Under the pieces are notes generated by a model. That model made no database searches, was not told the origin of the DNA, and saw only the letters and a program-made list of their open reading frames with translations. A stretch of DNA of 64,000 nt, taken from positions 43,422,219 through 43,486,218 of the forward strand of contig OZ029914.1 in assembly GCA_964023275.1 (NCBI GenBank). Reading direction: 5' to 3'. This stretch comes from Norana najaformis. Taxonomy: Eukaryota > Annelida > Clitellata > Crassiclitellata > Hormogastridae. Numbering within the stretch: the stretch's first letter is position 1; each line of letters starts with the position of its first letter. This document shows, in pieces, positions 12,501 through 22,843 of the stretch. Made by a program: the position numbers and the translations under genes.

Positions 12501-14989
12501 TAATAATCGATGAACGTGACTAATGGATGTACATGACTTCAAGTTAGGGCACCAGAGGACATGTTTAATGAAGTGTTTGCATCACGGTATCATAATAAAA
12601 ATAAAAATGCAAAATGCTTAGCGAAGCTGTACACAAAGACTTATAGTTGACAGATAACGCAACAAGGAATATAAAAACATTGTATTCGAAGAACTCATCT
12701 TGACCCATTTATGCTTCCTTGCATTCTGAACGCGATTCTCGCAAATGTACTTTTTCGACTTTATGAGTCGACTTTGTGACTCATGCATGGACACATGCAA
12801 TTATGCTAAGCAATTTTCTAGGTATTCGTTGCTCATTAAAAAAACTTTAAAACAAGACCCTAAATTTTTACTGAGGACTCGTTTTCATATGTTGCTTACA
12901 GTTTACTTTTACTATGCACGGCTAAAAACTCCAGCTATTGAAAACTCATAGTCACTGAAAACTGATCGCTAAGGTTTCAAAGTACATTCTTAAGTTAATT
13001 CAAACACGTATCACGACACATTACATATTTTACGTTTAAAATGCTAAAGATAATTAATAATCTTTGAAAAGTGACTGTAAAGACTTATTTTATTGACATC
13101 GAAATTGAATTATGCGACGAAAAATTCATTTAAAATTTTAATAGGCCTACAGGTCTAAGCGTAATATATACTAATGTAAAACGACAACGATATAAGTAAT
13201 TGTAATTGTAAGTAAGTAATGCATATAGCTTATAGCTTAAAGTAACGTAAGTAGCGAGCTACTTTTTGTCACATGCATGCGTACATACACACATGGAAAC
13301 ATACAGGCATATGCTTAAATACACGCATACATGCATAGCATTGCATATATGCGCATGTACGGCATACATAAATGCATGCATAGGCCTACATATGCATGCA
13401 TACATACATACACCCATTCATACATGCATGTACATAAATACATGCATTCATACACTCTTACATACATACATACATACATATATGCAAACGTACATACATG
13501 CATGCATAAGTCTTCATATATACATAAATACATACATATAACAATGCATACATAGCCTACATCCATTCTTACATACATACATATATATTAAGGCTTGTCG
13601 AAGTTAATTTACCACTGTCCTTATTAGTTAGGCTCAGTTTACAATTATGATAGGAGTTGTTAGGCATTTGATCAAAATGCTTAATGATTAATAAGTTTTC
13701 ATGAATTTATTAATTAATTTGCTGTAACAAGAACTTGGGTCTTGTTCTCTGTTTATTATTTGGGGAGTCTGCCTATTTCTGTCTGCAGATGTTGAGTCTT
13801 TTAAGGCATCTATCGACGCCAAACAAACACAACAGCACCAGCAAGCACATCTGCCACACCATCGAACTCTTCTTAACTCTTCTTCCCGTCCAGGTGAGTC
13901 AAAACTAGAAATCAGTCAACCGTGTCATTTTTTATCTGTGTGAAAACATCCAGTTAAGGCCATGGTGCATAGGTTGCTATGCACGCGATCTTGATCACGC
14001 TTACTGTCGACATTTGTTATGTATTACTATTATATGCGCTATTGCCTTTCAACAGTGGTGACTCAGGAGAGTACTGCGCATCTCTATACGGCTCACGTCA
14101 CGAACGCGAAGGTCTGTCTACGCACGACAATTGCCTGATTCATCATACGAACTCATCATCACTTCAACTCTTGCAATCTCTGTGCAGGTCTTCCACTAAA
14201 AATTTAAAACACTCCTCTGCCGCTTGTTCTATCCTGATTCCTCTTCTTCCCTTTATCTATCCTGCAGTTCCAAACACCACCCACCGTAGCATTCTGACTG
14301 GACTCTTGGATTTTGACCTGGAACGGAACCTTTTCTGCCTATTGATTTTGTTTTGACCGAGCACCTGTAATTTAGCTTTCTTTTGGACTCTGTAGAAATC
14401 TCGAGTTTATGATTACGATTTCGATTATGATGAACATCCCAGTTTTTTGGACACATCGCGCGTTGATGCAGTGAACAGGACCATGCCAGAGCTCTGGGAA
14501 CTGATACCCTGTCCGCCAAGAGGTTGAAAGATACCAGCAGGACGCCCTCGCCACTCATGGGCAATAGAGTCAATAGCGATAGAGTCTTCATGGCACTGAT
14601 GTCGAATTAGACGACAAAATTCTTGCTGAACCCTCATGCCAGAAAATATGGCATTCGATACTTCGACTCTTGCTGTACCATGTACCAGAAAACTGTTGGG
14701 GTCTCAGGCCTTCTCGGTGGCATGTCCAAGGCTTTGGAATTCCCTGCCAAGTTCTGTGCGCCCTGTTGGTTCTCTGGTAAGACTGACCCACTGCGTGGAA
14801 CAGTCTTCCTGACAATGTGACGAGTGTCCCATCCTTGGACACATTCAAGTCACGACTCAAGACACATCTTTTAAAGATATCTTATGACTGTAGTTGATTT
14901 TTGAACTCATGAACAGCGACCTTTTCTTCGGCATCGGCTATATAAATCGTATTATTATTATTATTATTATTATTTATTTATTATTATTA

Positions 14990-15071
<82 letters not shown>

Positions 15072-16977
15072 TATTATCGATCCGATCTAAGCTTAACACG
15101 CATCTGTTTCAGCTTGTCTACCCGCCATAGCTTGACTTCTGGTTCCTCTGATCTATTGAATTTCAACCTGTCTTCTCTAAAGCATCATGGTTTCGACTGC
15201 GAGTTCACTTGAAGCGCCATCCATTGATGCTTTACCTGCTATGGTAACGGCGCTATAGAAGTGATTAAATAAGAAAAGAGTCTGATCTGCGACCGTTGAA
15301 TTTCTGACTGCGTTTGGCCTGGAGAAGAACCAAGAACAGAGATGGCTGGCAATATGTTGTGGAAACGGCAACGCTCCAGAAAGGGGCACGCCATAGACAA
15401 TGATATAGTCTGAATAGTTGTAATTGTAATTTGAGATTTATAAAGCGCCTCTAGGAGGATAAACTCAACAGAGGTGCTTCCGACCCGAAAAAGTAAAATC
15501 ACTGTTAAACAGTACAGTCTTCAGGCGCCTGCGGAACACTAAGAGGGGGGAGAAAGGAGCTCAAGTCGCAATTCTCGAGGGAGACGATTCCAGCAAGTGG
15601 GACCAACGTAGGCGAAGCTTCTGGACTGGACAGTAGCGGTTTGCATGCGAGGGACAAACAGGAGATCCTGAGTGGCCGAGCGAAGGTTGCTACGGCCGGG
15701 CAACGAGGAGACCAAAAAGCTTACATTAGATCCGCAACTGAATATTCGCTTACTAGCTTATTAGTATTAAGCGCGGAGACGACCTGTTTGGGTGCTCATG
15801 CGTAACGTTTCCTGTTTTCCAGTTGCAAGACGACACAGTGGAGCTTCGCAAAGCATCGATGTCGTCCAACCAGAGGCAGATATTCGAGTTGCTGCAGAGC
15901 AAGGCTCCGTGGGTGGTCGACGAACAGATTATGCGATCGATGGATCTGCTGCCTTTCATTCTCAAACGCATTCTGACGATAGAACTCCCTCCGGGAGCTC
16001 ACCCTCCTCCATCTTCCAGCGATCAGGCTCCCCGGAAGTCGGAGCCCAGGGACCACCACCACCACTGTCAGCACCACCACCGCCGACGACGACACAGTCC
16101 CCGAAGAACAAGGTCCTCGTCGGTCCACCGTCGAAGGCGGAACAGGAGTCGATCCCCCGCCAGGCACCACGAATCCCGTCGTGATTCGCCGCCTCCCCGA
16201 GAAACCAGGGATTCCCTTCCGTCCACAGCTGCGCCCCAGTCGCCTCCGAAGAGGAGGGCCTTCCAATGCAAAGGCTGGGGACGCAACGTCTTCAGAAGAT
16301 CATCGGAATCCAACGATGACGACGACGACGATGACTGTTCTCGAACGAACTCTCGCGCAGCCGAGACCAGGCCAGGCCGAGGACGCCGAGCCAAGGCCAC
16401 GGTGCGACTACAACACATCGAGGGAGAAGAGGAGGAACAATTGACCGAGGCCAGGATAGCGAGAGGATCCGAGGCCAACGCAGCCGATCAAAGACAGCCC
16501 AGGAAGCGTCTCCCCCTATTACCCAGGCGACTGCAGACGAGATGGGCTGATGCCAGTGGAACAAAGAACGGACTGGAGACATTCAAGAAGCGCAGGCGAC
16601 GACCCGCCATCTTGCGCAAGACTTTCCTGCGCCGGAAGAAGCCGACGACTCTCGCCCAGAAGAAGAAGCGACTGGCCGACGGCAAGGCCCCTTCTCTCCT
16701 GACCCTGTCCTTGCCACCTTTGTCCGTTCTCCAGCAGGCGACAAAGCCGACTGTCATAAAGAAACAGGGGATCGTTCAACGTCGCCAACCGCCTTCCTTC
16801 CTGACCGCTAAGGTTCCTCTGTTGGCCGTCGCACCGCCTGGACTCATTACCTCTATGCCTCTTGCGCAGATGACATCCCATCGGGGACTACTTCCGGATC
16901 CAGGAAGCCAGGAACACTCAATGATCATCGGGATGGAGACGGTCAGTCGTCTTGGACTTCAGACGAAGTTTCGCTGA
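6299..16977 (+). CDS. Unrecognised Pro-rich / RS-like protein gene, 5'-incomplete
   Basis: Five exons join in one reading frame: 6299-6568, 10286-10568, 11707-12144, 13789-13893 and 15823-16977 (stop included). Junction phases are 2, 0, 0 and 0, and all donors and acceptors are GT-AG. At least 749 residues are visible. In order they are: a hydrophobic/Thr-rich start (LLPLTDNNSIVTPWDLP), a Pro-rich segment (GPYPPPPFNS, NLFQHPPPVNFYQ), an acidic stretch (YKLLDEEEERPGEKKREDFE), a predicted helical block (ICHTIELFLTLLP, QIFELLQSK, LPFILKRIL), a His/Arg/Ser RS-like tract (HHHHCQHHHRRRRHSPRR, RNRSRSPAR), a DDDDDDD run and a Lys/Arg-rich tail. I do not recognise a family. The composition suggests a nuclear RNA- or chromatin-associated protein, which is inference. 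Upstream exon(s) are expected because the first exon enters in phase 2. The gene converges on the SCAF gene. Confidence 0.72.
7219..7745. repeat. Pyrimidine-rich minisatellite, TTACCTTxTTCT units
   Basis: About 525 bp of degenerate tandem CTTACCTTGTTCTTC / CTTACCTTTTTCTAC units, strongly C+T on the plus strand. Three long open frames here are Phe/Leu/Ser-rich artefacts. It lies in the first visible intron of the unknown gene. Confidence 0.88.
8660..8979. repeat. Long inverted repeat (foldback), 92-bp arms
   Basis: The arms at about 8660-8752 and 8887-8979 are reverse complements with about five mismatches in 92 bp (roughly 95%). The 134-bp spacer contains AT dinucleotide runs, and (TA)n follows arm 2. 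It lies in an intron of the unknown gene, so the transcript would carry a long hairpin. It could be a foldback or MITE element or a hairpin-RNA source. No coding capacity is visible. Confidence 0.9.
8980..10285. other. Intron sequence, no feature resolved
   Basis: AT-rich and largely unstructured. Near 9180-9240 (ATTTATATAATGCCCG... GAGGCGCTATGC) there is a weak minus-strand retroposon-tail resemblance. The 74-codon frame at 9468-9692 resembles nothing I know. Confidence 0.4.
10286..10568 (+). CDS. Unknown RS-like gene, Pro-rich exon
   Basis: Acceptor ATGTTGCACTTGCAG, donor CACTGG|GTAGGT; enters in phase 2 and exits in phase 0. It encodes AVGPSLGPRAPKDPPGPWHR, then PYPPPPFNSNP and SKPPPNLFQHPPPVNFYQ, and ends EEGPSHW. 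The 283-nt length fits the flanking phases exactly. Confidence 0.78.
10640..10930. repeat. T/C-rich low-complexity tract
   Basis: Imperfect TTTC/TTCC runs on the plus strand. The Phe/Ser-rich open frame across it is not a gene. Confidence 0.8.
11106..11282 (-). mobile_element. tRNA-derived SINE, family B
   Basis: Read on the minus strand it begins TGGCCGATTGGATAGAGCGC (A-box-like), then GGTTCGAGCCTCC (B-box-like), GACCTTGAGCAAGTTCTTCA, and ends GTGGCGCTTAATAAATGCAG. Other copies lie at 26392, 29795, 35478 and 61095, with 3' fragments at 56076 and 56230. Confidence 0.85.
11350..11605 (+). mobile_element. SINE-like repeat family E, copy 2
   Basis: Shares the block order of 5160-5410, including CACGGGGACCTTAAATGGCG, GGCAGCGGTGG and GATCTCACCCGATCAGTTCA. 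It ends in ACACATACATTTGCATTTG, about 100 bp upstream of the next exon's acceptor. Confidence 0.65.
11707..12144 (+). CDS. Unknown RS-like gene, acidic exon
   Basis: Acceptor GTCTGTGTCTAG, donor CCAG|GTAATA, phase 0 at both ends, 146 codons. It encodes DQDSYWKTPHWTGAPPPFWY, then EDWADHSSVFADWDQYKLL, an EEEE acidic patch and DVVDMEICSIASGSNDEG. The Trp- and acid-rich composition is preserved only in this frame. Confidence 0.8.
12180..12320 (+). mobile_element. SINE family E 3' fragment
   Basis: Contains CTGGTGGTGCCACTCCCAAG, CTGGATAAAGGGGGAG and GGGTGAGATCC, and ends ACGTGTACATTTACATTTAC. A related fragment lies at 43085-43165. Confidence 0.5.
12321..13255. other. Intron sequence, nothing recognised
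   Basis: AT-rich, without a persuasive exon. It ends in GTAATTGTAATTGTAAGTAAG-type short repeats near 13190-13220. Confidence 0.4.
13260..13590. repeat. (ACAT)n/(GCAT)n microsatellite
   Basis: Degenerate tetranucleotide repeat with TACATACATGCA variants. The open frames are His/Ile/Tyr-rich or Cys/Met/Val-rich artefacts. Confidence 0.88.
13789..13893 (+). CDS. Unknown RS-like gene, 35-codon exon
   Basis: Acceptor CTATTTCTGTCTGCAG, donor TCCAG|GTGAGT, phase 0 at both ends. It encodes MLSLLRHLSTPNKHNSTSKH then ICHTIELFLTLLPVQ, an amphipathic helix-like stretch. A second frame is also open, but it would break phase with the preceding exon. Confidence 0.75.
14140..14435 (+). mobile_element. L2-like LINE 3' end, family A
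   Basis: Carries CATACGAACTCATCATCACT, GCAATCTCTGTGCAGGTCTT, ATCCTGATTCCTCTTCTTCC, CACCCACCGTAGC, GATTTTGTTTTGACCGAGCA and TAGAAATCTCGAGTTTATGA, with an ATTACGAT tail. It is one of nine related copies or fragments in the window. Confidence 0.8.
14600..14945 (+). mobile_element. CR1/L2-like LINE 3' end, degenerate
   Basis: Frame-broken translation contains WNSLPSSVRPVGS and then SLDTFKSRLKTHLLKISYD, the usual last motifs of CR1/L2 reverse transcriptases. It ends CGGCTATATAAATCG, followed directly by an (ATT)n tail. Confidence 0.78.
14946..15076. repeat. (ATT)n microsatellite, LINE tail
   Basis: About 130 bp of nearly perfect ATT trinucleotides, continuous with the LINE 3' end. The poly-isoleucine open frame is an artefact. 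Confidence 0.93.
15415..15715 (-). mobile_element. Retroposon 3' end with TTACAA tail
   Basis: On the minus strand the segment ends GGCGCTTTATAAATCTC then AAATTACAATTACAA. It has a different body from family A but the same tail design. It sits just upstream of the last exon of the unknown gene. Confidence 0.5.
15823..16977 (+). CDS. Unknown RS-like gene, terminal coding exon
   Basis: Acceptor CCTGTTTTCCAG, phase 0, stop TGA at 16975-16977, 384 residues. It begins LQDDTVELRKASMSSNQRQI with a predicted helical part (VVDEQIMRSMDLLPFILKRI). Then come His6-like and RS-like tracts, SPPKRRAFQCKGWGRNVFRR, a seven-Asp run, and Lys/Arg-rich text (FKKRRRRPAILRKTFLRRKK). An overlapping frame to 16184 is also open, but it would require a phase-1 entry and conflicts with the upstream exons. 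Confidence 0.78.
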   Translation: MQDDTVELRKASMSSNQRQIFELLQSKAPWVVDEQIMRSMDLLPFILKRILTIELPPGAHPPPSSSDQAPRKSEPRDHHHHCQHHHRRRRHSPRRTRSSSVHRRRRNRSRSPARHHESRRDSPPPRETRDSLPSTAAPQSPPKRRAFQCKGWGRNVFRRSSESNDDDDDDDCSRTNSRAAETRPGRGRRAKATVRLQHIEGEEEEQLTEARIARGSEANAADQRQPRKRLPLLPRRLQTRWADASGTKNGLETFKKRRRRPAILRKTFLRRKKPTTLAQKKKRLADGKAPSLLTLSLPPLSVLQQATKPTVIKKQGIVQRRQPPSFLTAKVPLLAVAPPGLITSMPLAQMTSHRGLLPDPGSQEHSMIIGMETVSRLGLQTKFR

Positions 16978-17150
16978 GGAGTCATACTGACGACTCAAAC
17001 AGTTTCAAAGGGATACAGCTGCTAACCATACTTCCAAGATAACGCAAGCATAGTCTGAAGAGTTAGCTCCACTGTTCACAGTTTTATCATTGCTATTGCT
17101 GTCATTGGTTGCTGTTGCGCAAATTCGTATTAGATGTGTTAATATTTTTT

Positions 17151-17156
17151 ATTAAA
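17151..17156 (+). terminator. ATTAAA polyadenylation signal (candidate)
   Basis: ATTAAA 174 bases after the stop codon of the unknown gene, followed within 40 bases by T-rich sequence. It is a common variant hexamer; use is inferred. Confidence 0.45.
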
Positions 17157-17159
17157 CAT

Positions 17160-19180
17160 GTAAACTAGCAGTAGCTTTTATTATTTTTCCAGTAGCTTAA
17201 TGCACCTAGAATTAGTAATTTATCTTTAACTAATTATTATTGGTTTATGCTGGTCTAGTTCTTATTCTCACTTCGTGGTGCTTTAAATTCCAAAGCGTTG
17301 CAATACATGTGCGTGCATCCGATTTGTGCTATCCTCAACAAACGATTCCTTTAAACCGAATGCGCTTTTTGGTTGGCAGCAGTGAGAAAAAACTGGTGGA
17401 TTTGAATAAACTCTATGGGGAAAATGTTTCGTCATTGGAAGAAAACCTTATCCAGTCTTCGTGTAAGTTTCACCTCCCCTTCAAATCGCATCGAGGTTTG
17501 ATAACCCCAATATTTCTATTACAAATTCGATAAACCAGAGAAGTCTTTGGCTTGTCATTCGACCCCATTTATCTTCAGAGAGGCTGCGAGGGCGCGTAAA
17601 GCATTGGGGAACCTATATTTGTACTCTTCCAATAGCCGAAATGAGTATTCGCCAATACAAGCCTATAGTGATACTTCTAATGCGCCAGTGTCTAATGCAC
17701 AAGGCATCAACCGATGGCCATTAATCAATAGAGGCCTTCATTGTATACGCGAAGTCCCAACAACCGAAGTTTCAGAAGTGTGATTCAGTAAAGCGTCATA
17801 TAAATGTTTGCATTGCATCTATATCCTCCAACATTCTTAAATTTTGCATTTAGCGTCGTGGCCAGTTAACCTAATAACCTCAGAATTCAAGAAATGTGGC
17901 ATTCTGGTTTAAAATATTCTATCACTTACGGGTAGTTAATTGTTTAAAAATTATATCAAATGTTGAGTCAAATCTTGCAGGCAATTAATATTTTAACATA
18001 TCTTCTCAAATTGGTTAATTAGCCTACTGTGTCTTCTATATGTCTCTAAAACAGACAGGTTAAGATGTTTTGGTCGCCATTATTACTGTCTTTGTGTTTT
18101 ACGCCAATGTAGGCTTATAGTTTGATCGCTTTCTCGTAAGTACATGGTGTTGACATCTCATTTTTTGACATCTTGTTTTAACCTTTAATTGTTTCCTTCA
18201 GGCAATTTAAAAACTTCAATTAAAAGAGATTAATTAGGCATACTCTAGGTCGTGTCTGCCCGACTAACGCAAGCACAGCATTTTATTTAGACCATAAATC
18301 CCCTAAGCCCTCACAAAATTGCAATCTGTTGAATCTATCAAGCGCTAGTTTGACGGCATACCTACCCACCAGTCATACTGAGTCGTACTGGGATCGGTCC
18401 GCGTTTTGTGGGGACGATACGGTTCTTTTCCTGCGGGCCAATCATCCTACCCCACCAGCTTGTTTACCTTTCTATGCAATATATATCTTTTAAAGTACAC
18501 TGCGAGCTAGTATCGGTATAGGCCTACGCCCGGTTTTTATGACACTGTGGCGTGTAATGGCCTACGCCCAGGCAGAGATATGAGTGCCTGTTGAATATTT
18601 TCGTGTATGTCTCACAGAGAATTTAATCATACAAAATATAGATATATGTTGGTAAGTATGCGCTATATCCGTAAGCGTGACGTGTAAAGGTAGCCGGGCC
18701 TATTATTAAGTCAAGACGACAGCTAAGGTACGAAGATTCTCAGTCGTCTAAAACGTGACAAGCCAGATGGGTGACAGCCATCGCTGATTTATTGCAAATC
18801 TACAAAGAATTTACGTGATGTAATAGAATGAGGGATTGCGCGTCTAGACCTAAATTCTACACAGTCTTGCAAAATATCTAATTGTTACTGCGCATGTCTT
18901 GCCAAAATTTTCGACATGAGAAGGTGCGATAAAAATTTCTGTCCCATCAAACTCAACCAAACATGAATTACATCAGATGTAGGGCTTGATAGAAATATTA
19001 CAGTCGTATACATAGGTTATTATACCCAAACCTGTTTATCATACCTAGGCCTGTAAGTTATATTAATAATAATATTATTATTTTTCCCGAGGTACATATG
19101 ATCCATCGGCATATGAAGACTTTTTGGAGAAGAGGTGAAATTGCATTCTGAACCTATAGTCGTTTATTATTAATATTATT
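17160..19180. other. Intergenic, no gene seen
   Basis: AT-rich. The 97-codon frame at 17240-17533 and the 78-codon frame at 17547-17783 resemble no family and have no splice context. Two palindromic TAGGCCTA octamers occur nearby, at about 18519 and 19456. Confidence 0.45.
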
Positions 19181-19181
19181 A

Positions 19182-19199
19182 TGATCATCATGATGATCA
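19182..19199. repeat. Perfect 18-bp palindrome
   Basis: TGATCATCATGATGATCA is exactly self-complementary and sits in a longer ATGATC-rich stretch (19178-19207). It could extrude as a small cruciform; it may equally be simple ATG/ATC repeat chance. Confidence 0.6.
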
Positions 19200-19719
19200 T
19201 GATCAGTCCCTGACGCCAGTCATATGGCGGCAATGGCTGCAAATAAATGATCTCCATTCTTCTCAGTCAGTTGTCAAATTCAGTGCTTTTCTCATATTTA
19301 GTCCAAGTCTTCTTATTTCTTCGCTGATATTGTCTATCCACTGCTATCCACTGTCATTTATTCCTATCGATTTTATTGGTATTACTGTTATTGGTATCAA
19401 TGTCACTCATGTTAACCTATTGTTATTTGACTATTTTTGCCATTGTTTAGACGTATAGGCCTACTATTGTTATTGCTATTGCATAGTATTGTTAGAGTAG
19501 GATTTCTTTCTTGCTCTGGTTTTGTATAATTAATCAGACGTTGCCGCAAAGCCTTTCAGTGGCCTTGTACGATTCAGTGCACATTCCAGAATATTCTGTA
19601 CATAGTTCTTTATAAAATGTCTTTTTCATTCAGCGCTGTAAATTGTCTTGAATGTAAGCACCACACAGGATATTGCTATGTCTGCTCATGTGTAGTCGCA
19701 CCATGTATATTTCCAGCAC

Positions 19720-19890
19720 AGGTATACATACATACACGCATACATACATACAGTACATACATACATACTTACATACATACATACATACAAACATACTTAC
19801 AGATACATATATACAGACATACAAACAGTATATACATACAGTACACCCGTACATACACGCACCTCTACAAACATACATATACACTATCTA
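19720..19890. repeat. (ACAT)n microsatellite
   Basis: Degenerate ACAT/ACAG tetranucleotides with several interruptions. Confidence 0.85.
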
Positions 19891-20685
19891 TCCCTTTCAA
19901 TAAAATGCATGAAATGATGTGTTTCAGGAGCAATTTGGTTGAATTTTTGGAAACTCGAGTTAAGCCCATTATTTGCTCGAAACATTTGTCTTAATCTGAT
20001 GAACAATGAAACCAAAACGCACACAAATAACGAATTTGATCATCTGGTATTCACCAGATATTTTGGTTTTATAATGACTACAATATTTTCCTCGGATATT
20101 ACCCCACGTCCTCCTTTTAACGAAGACCTAGACCCAGAAACGATCGTTAATAACCCTTTCATAAAAGACTTGGGTCTACTCTGAACCGCTTTCAAAGTTT
20201 ATTCAGCGATTTTTACAAGGTTTAAACTGCTTTTGATGTAAAGACTTCGGCCTAAGAGCCCAGTGACGGACTAAACTTTCTCTGTAGCATAATCTGGTTA
20301 ATATATGCATAACTAAACTTGTAAATATATATTAGATTTCTGCATATTGAAGTATATTGAAGTAAGTAAGTTTATTGCTCCAAAGAAGAACTGAATAAAA
20401 AACATTACAAATAATAAAAAATACACTTGTTTGGATGCAAAGGTCTACCCAAGAGGAGCCGAGATCCCGCTAATTTATGGCAGCCTATAACACAATAATA
20501 TAACAATGGCTAATGTCTAATTATCGAGCAGCTAATCAGTTCTTAACTAAAATGAGAACAACATCTGTCCATAAAGAAAGAAATAGCCTATTACTTATTA
20601 TTATATAAATGTATGCTTGTACTAGAAATGGTATATATATTTAACATAGATATATGTAATATGTATAAATGTATTCTTGTACTAG
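19891..20685. other. Intergenic, no gene seen
   Basis: A short frame at 19939-20184 lacks recognisable motifs. Two near-identical short blocks, TATAAATGTATGCTTGTACT and TATAAATGTATTCTTGTACT, at about 20605 and 20663 show a local ~58-bp duplication. Confidence 0.4.
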
Positions 20686-20689
20686 AAAT

Positions 20690-20745
20690 AGTATATATAT
20701 ATATATATTATATATATATATGTGTGTGTGTGCGTGTGTGTGTGT
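20690..20745. repeat. (AT)n then (GT)n microsatellite
   Basis: Compound dinucleotide repeat, TA runs followed by TGTGTG. Confidence 0.9.
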
Positions 20746-20919
20746 AAAAGGCATTGCTAAATTCTTGCTGTAAACTTCTGCACACAGGATGTCTATTATC
20801 AGTACAGGATTTAATACAATTACGATTTGCATTTCTATTTAAATTCTAAATCAAGTTGCTCAAGTTGATATCGTTTTATTTCACATGTAACTTTAACCCG
20901 ACTTCAATCCTCAACTCCC

Positions 20920-21020
20920 AACGATTTACATAGGCTACCTACTACCAGTCGTAATCGTAATACCGAGATTTCCACAGCGCCCAACGAAAGCCACGTCACG
21001 GGGACCAGCTTATTCACAGC
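20920..21020 (-). mobile_element. L2-like 3' end, family A fragment
   Basis: Contains CGTAATCGTAATACCGAGAT, then CAGCGCCCAACGAAAGCCACG and GGGACCAGCTTATTCACAG, the reverse complement of the family A 3' end with its TTACGA tail. Confidence 0.75.
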
Positions 21021-21514
21021 TCCCGCCATAAATGCACGTGCGCCTAACGCACATACGTACGACCTGGATGCATATAAATATTTCATAAGCGGTTTCAGAT
21101 ATGAATATTCATGAACAATGAAGTCTTGCCGGTGATTGGATGCTAGGCTAATAAATATTCATAAGTAATTACGTCACTGCTGTTGATTTCAGACCAAAGG
21201 AAGGTGAATCTATCGTGAATAACGTCATATCTTAAACCGGGTATGAAATGGTAATAATGGTAATATACGACTGGGATGGGCGTAAATCCCTGGGCACCTA
21301 ACTCGATATATATATATATATAAAATTCACAACGTACGCCTCCCGCTCATGAATTAGGCTATTTATTTAAGGAAACCCTTGTAGACGAATTGGTTAGTTT
21401 ACCGTGAGAAACAGCCTAGACCACAGAATGCCAAATGCCCCTTCCGAATTGGTACCCAAGGGCGGATAAGGAATGGGGTTCTGCCCAGTACGAACGTATG
21501 CAGCTAAACTTATG

Positions 21515-21640
21515 ACAATTATCCCATCATACGAACTCACCAACACTTCACTTCTTGCATTTTCTGTGCAGGTCTTTCATTAAAAACTGAAAACATTCCT
21601 CTTCCACAAAATGCACTGCGCCTAATAAGTTAACGGATAC
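21515..21640 (+). mobile_element. L2-like family A fragment
   Basis: Matches the family A block CATACGAACTCACCAACACT, TTCTGTGCAGGTCTTTCATT, AAAACATTCCTCTTCC, then is interrupted at CACTGCGCCTAATAAG. Confidence 0.65.
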
Positions 21641-21901
21641 GAACTGGAGAGAGCTTTAGAAACGGTAACTCACGCATATGAGACCGTGAGTTTATGTATT
21701 CAACATAAATCATAAAAATTCAACAGATGCATCCAATCAGCGTCGTGTTACACTCTGATGAATATTCATTAGATGTATCAAAAGAATACGCGTGCACATC
21801 ATATACATACTCTCACACGCCTTAGGTTACCTAATAAACATGACCTCGTGTATCAGATGAATACCAATGCGCACCACTGGTATTTAGTGACATATCCATT
21901 T

Positions 21902-22456
21902 AATGAATATGCATCAGATCTAATCAATTAATATTCATCAGATATATTTAATTAATGATCCTGCTCCCATATATTCAACTGATGAATATGCATCAGAGGT
22001 ATAATTTAATAAATGAATATGCATAAGCTACGTCCAACTATGCATATTAATTGTTGACTCTTCATCATATGTATTCAATTGATGAATATGCATCAGATGC
22101 AATCAATTAATATTCATCAGATATATTTAATTAATGATCCTGCTCCCATATATTCAACTGATGAATATGCATCAGAGATGTATAATTTAACAAATGAATA
22201 TGCATAAGCTACATCCAACTATGCATATAATTGTTGACTCTTCATCATGTGTATTCAATTGATGAATATGCATCAGATGCAATCAATTAATATTCATCAG
22301 ATATATTTAATTAATGATCCTGCGCCCATATATTCAACTGATGAATATGCATCAGAGATGTATAATTTAACAAATGAATATGCATAAGCTACATCCAACT
22401 ATGCATATTAATTGTTGACTCTTCATCATGTGTATTCAATTGATGAATATGCATCA
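21902..22456. repeat. AT-rich satellite, three ~180-bp units
   Basis: Units start at about 21902, 22081, 22261 and (partial) 22442, a period of 179-181 bp with high identity between units 2 and 3. Each carries repeated ATGAATATGCATCA, a TTAATATTCATCA block, TTAATTAATGATCC and ACTATGCATATTAATTG-type text. The dense ATGCATAT/TAATTA content resembles POU and homeodomain recognition sites. It lies 0.4 kb past the SCAF stop codon. Confidence 0.92.
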
Positions 22457-22843
22457 GCCAGTCCACTTGTGGCTCCGATGTATTCAACCACCAGCAAAGA
22501 CTAATAAAAAAGTCCAAGAATTTACAACCAGACCATTCAAGAAATTCATGCTCTCCTTGCAAATTTAAAATCTGGGAACAAGAACAATTCAGACAGCTCA
22601 AAAACTAACCATTCTTAACAAGGACCAAACCCTAGATTACTGTCCGTTGTTTGGTTCATCCTGTCAAGTCCGGGGGGACCAGCTCTTACGCCGAGCGACG
22701 CTTAGTACATGAAAACAAAACTCGAAGCAGAGAATAGCTGTTTCTTCGAAGGCAAGTAAACTGCCAAACTCGGTCCATCGTGTTTTCGTCAAGAATGGTC
22801 TGATCAGTGGAGAGCACGCCCTAAAACGTTTACAGTTTTAGTC

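Noticed and set aside
15796-16881. Minus-strand frames of 90-156 codons opposite the unknown gene's last exon
   Set aside because: Low-complexity complements of RS/Pro-rich codons without splice context or homology.
17240-17783. Two adjoining frames of 97 and 78 codons after the unknown gene
   Set aside because: Beyond the candidate poly(A) signal, with no recognisable domain or codon bias.
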